NCBI RefSeq assembly: GCF_003947415.1
Contig: NZ_QHKL01000008.1
Coordinates: forward strand, 310,001-374,000
Length of the DNA: 64,000 nt
Direction of reading: 5' to 3'
DNA from: Amycolatopsis sp. WAC 01376
GTDB taxonomy: Bacteria; Actinomycetota; Actinomycetes; Mycobacteriales; Pseudonocardiaceae
Shown in pieces: positions 41,321 to 50,100 of this stretch (its first letter is position 1; every line of letters starts with the position of its first letter). The translations under genes were made by a program, and so were the position numbers. A model generated the notes under the pieces. That model saw only the letters and a list, made by a program, of their open reading frames with translations. It had not been told where the DNA came from and searched no databases.

Positions 41321-41547
41321 AGCCATTTCGAAGGCCACGATGTCGATGACCCGGTGTCACGAGAGACACGTTCCCCGCCGGGGCCGCTGACGAAGCCCGC
41401 ATCCGCCGAGGTCAAACCGCATATACCGGTTTAAACCACTTCCCCCGCATTTTCTGCCGGTTACCAGTTTTCTGGTTAGGGTGCAGTGGTGCAAACGGGT
41501 TAACTCGGGCGGAAGGAGATCGCGCTGTCATCGGCGCGTGGCTGAAC

Positions 41548-43296
41548 ATGAGTTCGCAGGACGGTAAACAAGCGGAAGAAGAGGTAGGCGCGGAGACCGC
41601 GGCAGACCTCGCCCACGCACCGGATACGACAGGCCCGGGCCATCCGCCCGATGAGCACGTCCCCCTCGACCTCGCCTCCGAACGCCCCGCCAAGACCGAC
41701 CGGACCGTTTTCGGTGTGGCCGCGGCACTCGCGCTCGCGATCATCGTCTGGGGTGTGCTGGCCCCGGAAAACCTCGCCAGTGTCGCGTCGACTCTGTTGA
41801 ACGACGCCGTGATCCCGTACGGCGGCTGGGCTTTCGTGCTGACAGCGAGCGGTTTCGTGCTCTTCGCGGTCTGTCTGGCCATAAGCCGCTACGGCCGGAT
41901 CCCGCTGGGCGGGGACAAGGAACTGCCCGAATTCCGGACGTCGTCGTGGATCGCGATGATGTTCAGTGCCGGCATGGGCATCGGCCTGATGTTCTTCGGG
42001 GTGTACGAACCGGTCTCCCACCTCGCGAGCCCGCCTCCGGGCACCGCGGCCCCGAATTCCGACGAAGCCGTCCACACCGCGATGGCGACGACGTTGTTCC
42101 ACTGGACCGTGCACCCGTGGGCGATCTACGCGGTGGTCGGTCTCGCGATCGCCTACAGCACCTTCCGCAAGGGCCGCACCCAGCTGATCAGTTCGGTGTT
42201 CGCGCCGCTGATCGGCAAGCGGCGCACCGAAGGCCCGCTGGGCAAGGCGATCGACATCATGGCGATCTTCGCCACCCTGTTCGGTTCGGCCGCGTCACTC
42301 GGCCTCGGCGCGCTGCAGGTCGGTGGCGGGATGGGCGCCGTCGGCTGGATCGACGACCCCGGCAAGGGCCTGCTGGTCGCGATCATCGCGATCCTCACCA
42401 TCGCGTTCATCGCTTCGGCGGTTTCCGGGGTGGCCAAGGGGATCCAGTGGCTGTCCAACATCAACATGGTGCTCGCCGCGGTGCTCGCGGTGTTCGTGCT
42501 GGTGGTCGGGCCGACCGTGCTGATCCTCAACATCGTGCCGGGCGCGATCGGCGACTACTTCCGCGAGCTGGCCGAGATGTCCGGCCGCACCGGGATGACC
42601 GGTGGCGCGGAGATGCAGACCTGGCTCGGCGGCTGGACGGTCTTCTACTGGGCCTGGTGGATCTCGTGGACGCCCTTCGTGGGCATGTTCATCGCGCGGA
42701 TCTCCCGCGGCCGCACCATCCGGCAGTTCATCTTCGGGGTCATCGCGATCCCGAGCATCGTGAGCCTGATCTGGTTCGCGATCTTCGGTGGCGCGGCGAT
42801 CAGCAGGCAACGGGCCGGGACGGACATCGCGGGCGCGGGCAGTGCCCAGTCGGCGACGTTCGAACTGCTCGAGACCCTGCCGTGGTTCATCCCGATCGCG
42901 ATTCTGGTGATGATCCTGGTGTCCATCTTCTTCGTCTCCGGTGCCGACGCGGCGTCGGTGGTGATGGGCACCTTGTCGCAGCGCGGAAGCGTGCATCCGA
43001 AGAAGACCGTCGTGATCTTCTGGGGCGTGCTGATGGGCGCCGTCGCGGCGGTGATGCTGCTGGTCGGCGGGAACAAGGCGCTGACCGGTCTGCAGAATCT
43101 CACCATCCTGATCGCGGTGCCGTTCGTGTTCGTGATGGTCGGGTTGTGCGTGTCGGTCTGGAAGGACCTGCGCAACGACCCGCTGATGAAGCAGGAAGAC
43201 GCGATGATGTTGTCGCTGAAGGAACTGCACGAGGAACGCACCAACAGCCACGGTGGACGCCGTCGCATCCTCGGGCGGGCGAAGCAGCGCTCCTGA
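41548..43296 (+). CDS. BCCT family (betaine/choline/carnitine) transporter
   Basis: A 582-residue transporter with twelve membrane helices, a ~50-residue hydrophilic acidic N-terminal tail and a charged C-terminal tail (KQEDAMMLSLKELHEERTN). The BCCT signature region is WTVFYWAWWISWTPFVGMF followed by IARISRGRTIRQF; GMGIGLMFFGVYEP and TLFHWTVHPWAIYA are further landmarks, and the G-M-G-I-G stretch suggests sodium-coupled glycine betaine or similar uptake. It likely takes up compatible solutes. The nearest strong Shine-Dalgarno, GGAAGGAG at 41511-41518, is 29 nt before the ATG, with no in-frame start at normal spacing. It ends at a strong bidirectional terminator. Confidence 0.93.
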   Translation: MSSQDGKQAEEEVGAETAADLAHAPDTTGPGHPPDEHVPLDLASERPAKTDRTVFGVAAALALAIIVWGVLAPENLASVASTLLNDAVIPYGGWAFVLTASGFVLFAVCLAISRYGRIPLGGDKELPEFRTSSWIAMMFSAGMGIGLMFFGVYEPVSHLASPPPGTAAPNSDEAVHTAMATTLFHWTVHPWAIYAVVGLAIAYSTFRKGRTQLISSVFAPLIGKRRTEGPLGKAIDIMAIFATLFGSAASLGLGALQVGGGMGAVGWIDDPGKGLLVAIIAILTIAFIASAVSGVAKGIQWLSNINMVLAAVLAVFVLVVGPTVLILNIVPGAIGDYFRELAEMSGRTGMTGGAEMQTWLGGWTVFYWAWWISWTPFVGMFIARISRGRTIRQFIFGVIAIPSIVSLIWFAIFGGAAISRQRAGTDIAGAGSAQSATFELLETLPWFIPIAILVMILVSIFFVSGADAASVVMGTLSQRGSVHPKKTVVIFWGVLMGAVAAVMLLVGGNKALTGLQNLTILIAVPFVFVMVGLCVSVWKDLRNDPLMKQEDAMMLSLKELHEERTNSHGGRRRILGRAKQRS

Positions 43297-43306
43297 GCTG
43301 AATCGT

Positions 43307-43353
43307 GTGAAGGCCCCCTTCCCTCTGCCGAGCCGAGGGAAGGGGGCCTTCAC
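43307..43353. terminator. Bidirectional terminator, 19-bp perfect stem
   Basis: GTGAAGGCCCCCTTCCCTC (43307-43325) and GAGGGAAGGGGGCCTTCAC (43335-43353) are perfect 19-bp arms with a 9-nt loop, between the converging BCCT (ends 43296) and DoxX-like (ends 43359) genes. Same family as 13041-13091. Confidence 0.85.
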
Positions 43354-43358
43354 GCGTG

Positions 43359-43724
43359 TCAGGCGCGTCCGATGGCCACGAAAGCGCACAGCGCGAGGTA
43401 AGCGAGATCCAGCAGCGCGACCATGGGCTCGCGGCGGCGCAGCCGTACGACCACGGCGCCCGCCATGACCAGCGCCAGTCCCAGTGCGGCCAGCGGCACG
43501 AGGCCCGGCGCGATGTCGAGCAAGGCCGGGAGGACCAGGCCGACGGCGCCCAGGATCTCGACCAGCCCGATGAACTTCACGGTGCCGGGGCCGAAATCCA
43601 GTACCCAGCCCGCGGCCGACCCCACCCCGGCGATCTTTTCCCTTTGCAGGAACAGTTTCCCGATGCCGGACACGAGATACATGACGGCAAGCAGCCAGGC
43701 GACGATCCACAGTGCGGTGTCCAT
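43359..43724 (-). CDS. DoxX family membrane protein
   Basis: A 121-residue protein with four membrane helices in the DoxX pattern (WIVAWLLAVMYLVSGIGKLF, VKFIGLVEILGAVGLVLPAL, VPLAALGLALVMAGAVVVRL, LLDLAYLALCAFVAIGRA). Start ATG 43724 overlaps the stop of the AhpD-like gene (TGATG). It is the last gene of the sigJ-AhpD-DoxX operon. DoxX proteins take part in oxidative-stress and thiol chemistry in mycobacteria, consistent with an ECF41-controlled peroxidase-like partner. Confidence 0.9.
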   Translation of the reverse strand: MDTALWIVAWLLAVMYLVSGIGKLFLQREKIAGVGSAAGWVLDFGPGTVKFIGLVEILGAVGLVLPALLDIAPGLVPLAALGLALVMAGAVVVRLRRREPMVALLDLAYLALCAFVAIGRA

Positions 43725-44200
43725 CAGTGCCCCGCGAACTGGCCCGGCGTGTAGTCGCCCGCCGGCTGCCGGGTGATCACGTTGAGCCGGTTGAAGGCGT
43801 TGATGAGCGCGATCTGGGTCACCAGCGCCACGAGCTGTTCGTCGTCGTAATGCTTGGCGGCGGCCGCCCACGCCTCGTCGGTGACACCGCTGCCGTCGGC
43901 GAGACGGCAGCCCTGTTCGGTGAGTTCCAGCGCGGCGCGTTCGGCCTCGGTGAAGACCGTCGCCTCGCGCCAGCACGCGATCAGGTTCAGCCGGGTCGTG
44001 GTCTCCCCCGCGTGCGCCGCGTCCTTGGTGTGCATGTCGAGGCAGCCCGAGCAGCCGTTGATCTGGCTGGCCCGGATGTTCACCAGTTCCCTTGTCGCCA
44101 AAGGAAGTTCGCTGCCGTCGAGGACCTTCGCAGCCGAAACGAGGTGCTTCACCAGCTTCGGCGCGAGAGCGGTCTTGAGGAATTCGAGCCGTGCCTGCAT
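43724..44200 (-). CDS. Carboxymuconolactone decarboxylase/AhpD family protein
   Basis: A 158-residue protein with the AhpD-like helical core and redox motif C-S-G-C-L-D-M-H (NGCSGCLDMHTKDA), plus ETTTRLNLIACWREATVFTE. The C-x-x-C and following His support peroxidase-type rather than decarboxylase activity. Start ATG 44200 follows AAGGAG. It lies 28 nt downstream of the ECF41 sigma factor. Genes of exactly this class (carboxymuconolactone decarboxylases, oxidoreductases, epimerases) are the known neighbours and targets of ECF41 sigma factors. Confidence 0.93.
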   Translation of the reverse strand: MQARLEFLKTALAPKLVKHLVSAAKVLDGSELPLATRELVNIRASQINGCSGCLDMHTKDAAHAGETTTRLNLIACWREATVFTEAERAALELTEQGCRLADGSGVTDEAWAAAAKHYDDEQLVALVTQIALINAFNRLNVITRQPAGDYTPGQFAGH

Positions 44201-44228
44201 GGGATTTCTCCTTCTCGTCGGTGTTCAC

Positions 44229-45092
44229 TTACTTCGACGAGGAGGACTCCCGAGAGGTAACACCCATGGCCGCGAGGCGACGCGGGTCACTCACGGACTC
44301 GATTTCGACGATGCGGCCGTCGACGATGGTGCAGGACATCACGCCGAGCAGCTTGCCGGTCTTGCTCCACGACACGATCCCCGCCTTGCCGTCGACCAGC
44401 GCGGGACGGGTGGTGACGGCGGCGCGCGCCCCGCGTTGGACCCGAGTGGCCACCTCGGCCGCACCGAGCCGCACGACCTCGCCGTGCCTGGTCCGCGAAC
44501 GCCACGTCACGTCGGGGTCGAGTACCTCGATCAAACCGTCGAAGTCTCCTTCGCGCGCGGCCGCGAGGAACGCCTCGACGACAGCGCGCTGCCGCGGCTC
44601 GTCGGCCGGGCGCTGTCCCCGCACCTTCCGGCGGGCCCGGCTGGCGAGCATCTTGGCCGCGTCGGCGGATTTGCCGAGGATGTCGCCGATCTCGGCGAAC
44701 GGGACCCCGAACAGATCGTGCAGTACGAAGGCCAGCCGCTCGGCCGGGCCGAGGGTGTCGAGTACCACCACCAGCGCCACGCCGACCGATTCGGCGAGCA
44801 GCGCGTCCTCTTCCGGCGAGTCCTCGAGTACGAGCAGCTCGGGCGGCTCCTCGTAGGAATCCTCGGGGCGGGTCTTGCGGGAACGCAGGACGTCGATGCA
44901 GACGCGGCCGACGACGGTGGTCAGCCAGCCGGACAGGTTGTCGATCGTGTCGGCGTCCTGGCGGGCCAGCCGCAGCCAGGCCTCCTGGACGGCGTCCTCG
45001 GCGTCCGCGCGCGAACCGAGCATCCGGTGTGCCACGGCCACCAGACGCCCGCGCTGCTCCTCGAACGCGCTGGCCAGGGCTTCACCGGTCAT
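44229..45092 (-). CDS. sigJ: ECF41-group RNA polymerase sigma factor (SigJ)
   Basis: A 287-residue ECF sigma factor: sigma region 2 (AFEEQRGRLVAVAHRMLGSR, ADAEDAVQEAWLRLAR, WLTTVVGRVCIDVLRSRKTR), region 4 (PAERLAFVLHDLFGVPFAEI, GDILGKSADAAKMLASRARR) and a C-terminal SnoaL-like domain of about 110 residues. That fused domain regulates ECF41 factors in place of a separate anti-sigma protein. The usual W-L-P-E-P linker motif is not intact (SYEEPPELLVLED). It is first in an operon with AhpD-like and DoxX genes and is preceded by striking nested palindromes (45098-45153). Confidence 0.93.
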   Translation of the reverse strand: MTGEALASAFEEQRGRLVAVAHRMLGSRADAEDAVQEAWLRLARQDADTIDNLSGWLTTVVGRVCIDVLRSRKTRPEDSYEEPPELLVLEDSPEEDALLAESVGVALVVVLDTLGPAERLAFVLHDLFGVPFAEIGDILGKSADAAKMLASRARRKVRGQRPADEPRQRAVVEAFLAAAREGDFDGLIEVLDPDVTWRSRTRHGEVVRLGAAEVATRVQRGARAAVTTRPALVDGKAGIVSWSKTGKLLGVMSCTIVDGRIVEIESVSDPRRLAAMGVTSRESSSSK

Positions 45093-45097
45093 GTCGA

Positions 45098-45153
45098 TAC
45101 CTTTCTCGCGCCGAATCCGTCATGGACATGACGGGCGCGACGCGAGAAAGGTA
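45098..45153. promoter_or_regulatory. Nested perfect palindromes upstream of sigJ
   Basis: TACCTTTCTCGCG (45098-45110) and CGCGAGAAAGGTA (45141-45153) are perfect 13-bp arms. Centred inside is CGTCATG-GA-CATGACG (45118-45133), a perfect 7-bp palindrome. The inner end of the outer repeat contains the sigJ ribosome site (AGAAAGG before TATCGAC-ATG on the minus strand). The element starts 13 bp after the stop of the cupredoxin gene. It could be the sigJ autoregulatory promoter, an RNA structure masking its ribosome site, and/or the terminator of the upstream operon. Confidence 0.65.
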
Positions 45154-45165
45154 ACCGAATCCGGC

Positions 45166-47049
45166 TCAGACGTCCCGGATGGGCGTCTTCACGGTCTTCT
45201 TCATGCCGGGGTTCTTCGTCTCCGGCTTCTTCTGGGGCTCCGGCTCCGCGGTGGAGCCGCCGATGCCGGAGTCGATCGCCGCCGTGACGATCAGGTTCCG
45301 CTCGTCGGACGAGATGGTCTCGCCGTCGAGGAGCTCCTGCGTCACGGCTCGCACGTAGGTCACGAACTGGTCGTTCGACGAGTAGTCCGACTCGTCGTCG
45401 ATCACGTCGTTGATCGTGCAGCCGTTGCCGGTGTCGCGGTTCTCGACCTGGCTGTCCGCCGTGCCGAGGATCACGGTGTCACGGACGTCGGAGTCCGGGC
45501 AGGCGTCGGGGCCCGGCGGCGAGCCGACGATGGTGAACGCGCCGCCCTGTTCCGCCGAGACGTTGCCCGCCTTGTCCGAGGCGCGGTACGCAAGCGTGTG
45601 CGTGCCGAGCTCGGTCACCTTCACCGGCGCGGTGTAGACGGTCCAGGCCCCACCGTCCAATTTGTACTCGATCTTGTCCACACCGGACCCGGTGTCGGTC
45701 GCGGTCAGGTTGATGGTCGCGTCTTCGATGTACGACCAGCTTCCGTCCAGATCACCGCTCACCACCACCGAGACGGCGGGCGCGGTGCTGTCGTCGCCTT
45801 CGACGATGGTGAACGTCGCCGTGCCTTCCGCCGAGACGTTGCCCGCCTTGTCGGTGGCGCGGTACTTCACCGTGTGCGCGCCGACGACGGTCAGCGCGAG
45901 CGGCGCCGAGTACGTCAGCCACGGGCCACCGTCCAACTGGTACTCGACCTTGCCGACACCCGAACCGGCGTCGGTCGCCGTGAGGGTCACGGTCGCCTTG
46001 CCGACGTAGTTCCCGGCGGTGTCCTTGGTCCCGGTCACCTCGGAGGTCACCGTCGGCGCGGTGGTGTCACTGCTGACGATCGTGAAATGCGCCATGCCCT
46101 CCGGCGAGGCGTTGCCCGCCTTGTCCGAAGCGCGGTACGAGACCATGTGCATGCCCGGCGCGGAGACCGCGACCGGAGCGGTGTACGCGGCCCACGCGCC
46201 TTCGTCCACTTTGTACTCGACCTTGTCGACGCCGGTGCCTGCGTCGGTCGCGGTGAGCTTCACGGTGGCGGTGTCGAGGTAGTTGCCCGCGGTGTCCTTG
46301 GTTCCCGTCACCTCGGAAGTCACCGTCGGCGGAGTCGTGTCACCCGGCTGTCCGGTGACGACCGTGAACGACGACATCCCTTCCGGTGAAACGTTTCCTG
46401 CCTTGTCCGACGCGCGATAGTGGACCATGTGCGCACCGGCCGCGGAAACCACCACGGGCGCCGTGTACGCGGTCCAGGCACCGCCGTCGAGCTGGTACTC
46501 GACCTTGTCCACACCGGACTGGCTGTCCGAAGCGGCCAGGTTCACCGTCGCGGAACCGACGTAGTTCCCGGCGGTGTCCTTGGTTCCGGTGACGTTCGCG
46601 GTCACCGTCGGCGGAGTGGTGTCGGCGCCGCCGCCGTCGGTGACGACGAACTCGCCGAACATCTTGCTGTGCCCCTGGATCGTGCAGTAGAACCGGTACT
46701 TCCCCGGGGTCAGCGTCACGGTCGCCTGGTGCTCGCCGTTCTTCTCGTCATAAGGGTTGGCGAGGATATTGAGATTGACGTCGTGGTTGTAGCCCGGCGT
46801 CGACGTGTCGAACGTCAGCGTGTGCGACATCGTCGAGCCGAGCGCTTCGGTGTTCTTGAACAGGATCGTGGTCTCGCCCGCCACCGCGGTGGCGGGTGCG
46901 CTGAGGTAGTGGTCGGTGCTGTCGCCCGCGGTCCATTCCAGGGTCTGGACGGGGGCGGCGACGGCGGGGGCGGAGGAGCTCGGTAACACCAGGCCCAGTA
47001 TCGCGAGCGCCGCGGCGAGCAACGCCGCGACGAGGGTTCTTGGGGACAT
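45166..47049 (-). CDS. Exported plastocyanin-like protein with four OmpL47-type repeats
   Basis: A 627-residue secreted protein. After a signal peptide (about 1-32), a cupredoxin domain (33-138) carries type 1 copper ligands His76, Cys122, His127 and Met130 (SHTLTF, FYCTIQGHSKMFGEF). Four ~92-residue repeats follow (about 143-510), each with T-x-P-x-V, A-T-V-x-L-T-A-x-D, G-V-D-K-V-E-Y and YRASDKAGNVS, the OmpL47/Ig-like module. Residues 517-597 form an 81-residue segment with two cysteines that also occurs in the neighbouring 1321-residue protein. The tail is Lys/Pro-rich. It is the last gene of the secreted sugar-oxidation operon, and probably an electron carrier scaffold between dehydrogenase and laccase. 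Confidence 0.88.
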   Translation of the reverse strand: MSPRTLVAALLAAALAILGLVLPSSSAPAVAAPVQTLEWTAGDSTDHYLSAPATAVAGETTILFKNTEALGSTMSHTLTFDTSTPGYNHDVNLNILANPYDEKNGEHQATVTLTPGKYRFYCTIQGHSKMFGEFVVTDGGGADTTPPTVTANVTGTKDTAGNYVGSATVNLAASDSQSGVDKVEYQLDGGAWTAYTAPVVVSAAGAHMVHYRASDKAGNVSPEGMSSFTVVTGQPGDTTPPTVTSEVTGTKDTAGNYLDTATVKLTATDAGTGVDKVEYKVDEGAWAAYTAPVAVSAPGMHMVSYRASDKAGNASPEGMAHFTIVSSDTTAPTVTSEVTGTKDTAGNYVGKATVTLTATDAGSGVGKVEYQLDGGPWLTYSAPLALTVVGAHTVKYRATDKAGNVSAEGTATFTIVEGDDSTAPAVSVVVSGDLDGSWSYIEDATINLTATDTGSGVDKIEYKLDGGAWTVYTAPVKVTELGTHTLAYRASDKAGNVSAEQGGAFTIVGSPPGPDACPDSDVRDTVILGTADSQVENRDTGNGCTINDVIDDESDYSSNDQFVTYVRAVTQELLDGETISSDERNLIVTAAIDSGIGGSTAEPEPQKKPETKNPGMKKTVKTPIRDV

Positions 47050-47120
47050 CGCAGGGAAACCTTCCGTACAGGGGACACCGGCCGGGCACGCGAGACCCGC
47101 GCGCCCGGCCGGCTTTCGCG

Positions 47121-50100
47121 CTACAGCTGCCGCACCCGGATGTTGCGGAACTCCATCAGGTCGTTGTCACCGTGGTTCTGCAGACCGATGAACCCGCTGA
47201 CGAACTGCCGGAAGTCGGTCGACGGGTCGCCCGCCCGCGACGAGTTGATCCCCGGCGCGTTCTCGAACTCGTTGATCACGACACCGTTGCGGATGATCGT
47301 GTACTTCTGCCCGACGACCTTGACCTCGTACTCGTTCCAGGTCCCCTTCGGCTTCACGCCCGCCTGGTCCAGCGGCCGCGGGTCGAAGTTGTAGATCGAC
47401 CCGGTCTTCTGCGGTTCGCCGGCGGCCCCGTCGTACAGCTGGACCTCGTGGCCGCAGTAGATCGCGACCCAGGCCTGCGACGTCTTCGCGGAACCGACGG
47501 TGCCGCAGCTGCCCGGCGGACGCTGCTCCACCGGCGTGCGCGGATCCGGGAACCGGACGAACACGCCGCTGTTGGCACTGCCTGCCGGCGCGATGTCCTT
47601 GAACTGCAGCTTCACCGAGAAGTTGCCGAACTGCCGTGCGGAGTACCACAGCATGCCCAGCCCGCCCGACGGTCGCAGTGACCCGTCCGGCTGGATGGCG
47701 AACTGCCCGGACGGCGCCTGCGACCAGTTGCGGAACGATTCGGGCGTGCCGTCGTAGATCGCGTCGTAGCCGGTGACGCCCTTGTTGCCGATGGGCGACG
47801 CGGCGGCCGCGGCGTTGATCTTGTCCGACTCGGCCGCGTTCAGCACGCCGAGATCGCCGAGCCGGTCCACGGCCTGGGTGACGTGGTTGACGAAACCGGC
47901 GTGGGAGGTCCACGTGCTCTCGTCGTCGATCATGTCGTCGACCGTGCAGCCGCCACCGGCGTTCCGGTTGGTCACCCCGGTGTCGGTGTCGCCGATGGTC
48001 ACCGTGGCACCGGAATCCGCCACGAGACACCCGATGCTCACCGAGTTCCGTGCGGTCACCGTCTCACCGTTCGCGTAAGTCACGGTCAGCTTGGCGGTGT
48101 ACAGACCCGTGCGCGGGTAGGTGTGGCGCGGGTCGGGCTGCGTCGAGATCGTGCCGTCGCCGAACTCCCACTTGTAGGAGACGCCGCCGGACTTCGACCC
48201 GGTGAAGGCCGCGGTGAGCGGCTTGTTCTGCACCATGGTCGACGCCGCCGCGGCGGACGGGGTGGCCTCGCCGCCGGTGTAGCTGATCTTCAGCAGCTTC
48301 TGGTTGTTGGTCAGGGTGAAGAAGCCGCCGCCGTAGTCGAGCACGTACAGCGCGCCGTCCGGCCCGAACTTGGCGTCCATCCACTGGTTCAGCTTGGTGT
48401 CGCCACCACCGGTCGGGATGATCTGCCGCACGGTCTCGGCGAACAGCGGCGGATCCTGCTTCGGGACGCCGTTCGGGTCGACGGTGACCGCGATCCGGTT
48501 CTGCCCGTTGCTCTGGTCACCGATGAACCACTTGTCGTTCCAGTACGACGGCCACGCCACCCCGCTGTTCGTGTTGACCAGTTCGCGGTGGTACGTCGGC
48601 CCGGTCATGACCGCCTGGCCGCCGCCCTTGAGGTAGGGCTGCGTGTAGGTGGCCTCGGCCGCGTTGTACGTCGGGACGGAGCTGTTGGGCCGGTTGGGGA
48701 ACACCGGTCCGCCGCCGTCCGGCGCGTACCAGATCATGTTCTTCTTGACCGGCGGCAGGTTCACCAGGCCGGTGTTGCGCGGCGAGGTGTTGACCGGGTT
48801 GTCGCAGTCGTACCAGCCGGTGAGCACCGCGGCGTCGGTGCTGCTGCGGTCACGGTACGGCTGCTTGTTGCCCATGCAGTACGGCCAGCCGTGGTTGCCG
48901 GCCTCGGTGATGATCGTGGCGGTCTCGTACTTGGCCGGGCCGAGTTCCGGGCTCGGCGAGGTCGCGTCCGGGCCGACCCACGCGGCGGTCAGCCAGTTGG
49001 TCTTCTTGTCGACTTGCAGACGCGAGATGTTCCGCACGCCCATCACGTAGATCTCGGGCCTGGTCTTGTCACCGGGGTCGTTCGCCTCGGGGAACAGGTT
49101 GCCCGCCGGGTTGGTGTAGGTACCGTCGGCCTCGGGGTGGATCCGCAGGATCTTGCCGTTGAGGTCGTTGGTGTTACCGGAGGTACGGCGCGCGTCCTGG
49201 AACGAGACGCCCTTGTAGTCCTGGGTCCAGTTGTTGCCGGAGTACCCGTTGGAGCCCTGCGACGAGTTGCTGTCGCCGGAACCGATGTACAGATTTCCGT
49301 CCTTGTCGAAGTCCATCCCGCCGCCGGCGTGGCAGCAGCTGTGGACCTGGACGTCCCACGACAGCAGGTCCTTGCGGGTCGCCTGGTCCAGCGTCTGGTT
49401 CTTCAGGTCGTAGGTGAACCGCGAGACCGTGCGCTTGCCGATCCGCTTGTCGATGTCGACCGACGCGTGCGGCATCCAGTAGGCGTACATGAAGCCGTTC
49501 TCGCTGAACTTCGGGTCCAGCACGAGACCGAGGAGGCCTTCCTCGTTCTTGACCAGTTCGTCGCCGCTGCCGCGGTTGCCCATCACCTTCAGCGTGGTGA
49601 GCAGCTTCGGCTTCTTGGTGACCGGGTCCCACTGGTGGATCGTGCCGCAGCCGGCGCCGATCTCGGGGTTGGTCCAGTCGTTCGGCGCGGGCACCGAGTT
49701 GCCGGCGCAGGCCGCGCGGCCGATGTAGAAGACCCGGCCGTTCGGCGCGATGGTGAGCCCGTGCGGCTCGCCCATCTGGTCCAGCTGGCCGGTCTGGTTG
49801 ATCCCGGTCAGGCGTTCGACCTTGTAGTTGGCCGCGATCCCCGCCTTGCAGTCACCGCGCACCATGCCGGTGGTCCACTTCAGCGCGCCGAGGAGGTGGC
49901 TGCGGAACTGGGCTTCGCCGTAGCTCGCCTCGGTCCGGCCCATCCCGGTGTAGAAGGAACGTCCGCCGTCGTAGTCACGGCACCACGAGACCGGGTGGAA
50001 GGCGCCGTTCGCGCCGACACCGGGCTTGTAGGTCGATTCCTCGACCTGCGCGACCGTGTGCACGGTGCCGACCGGGTTGACCTCCCAGTTGAGCCACCGG

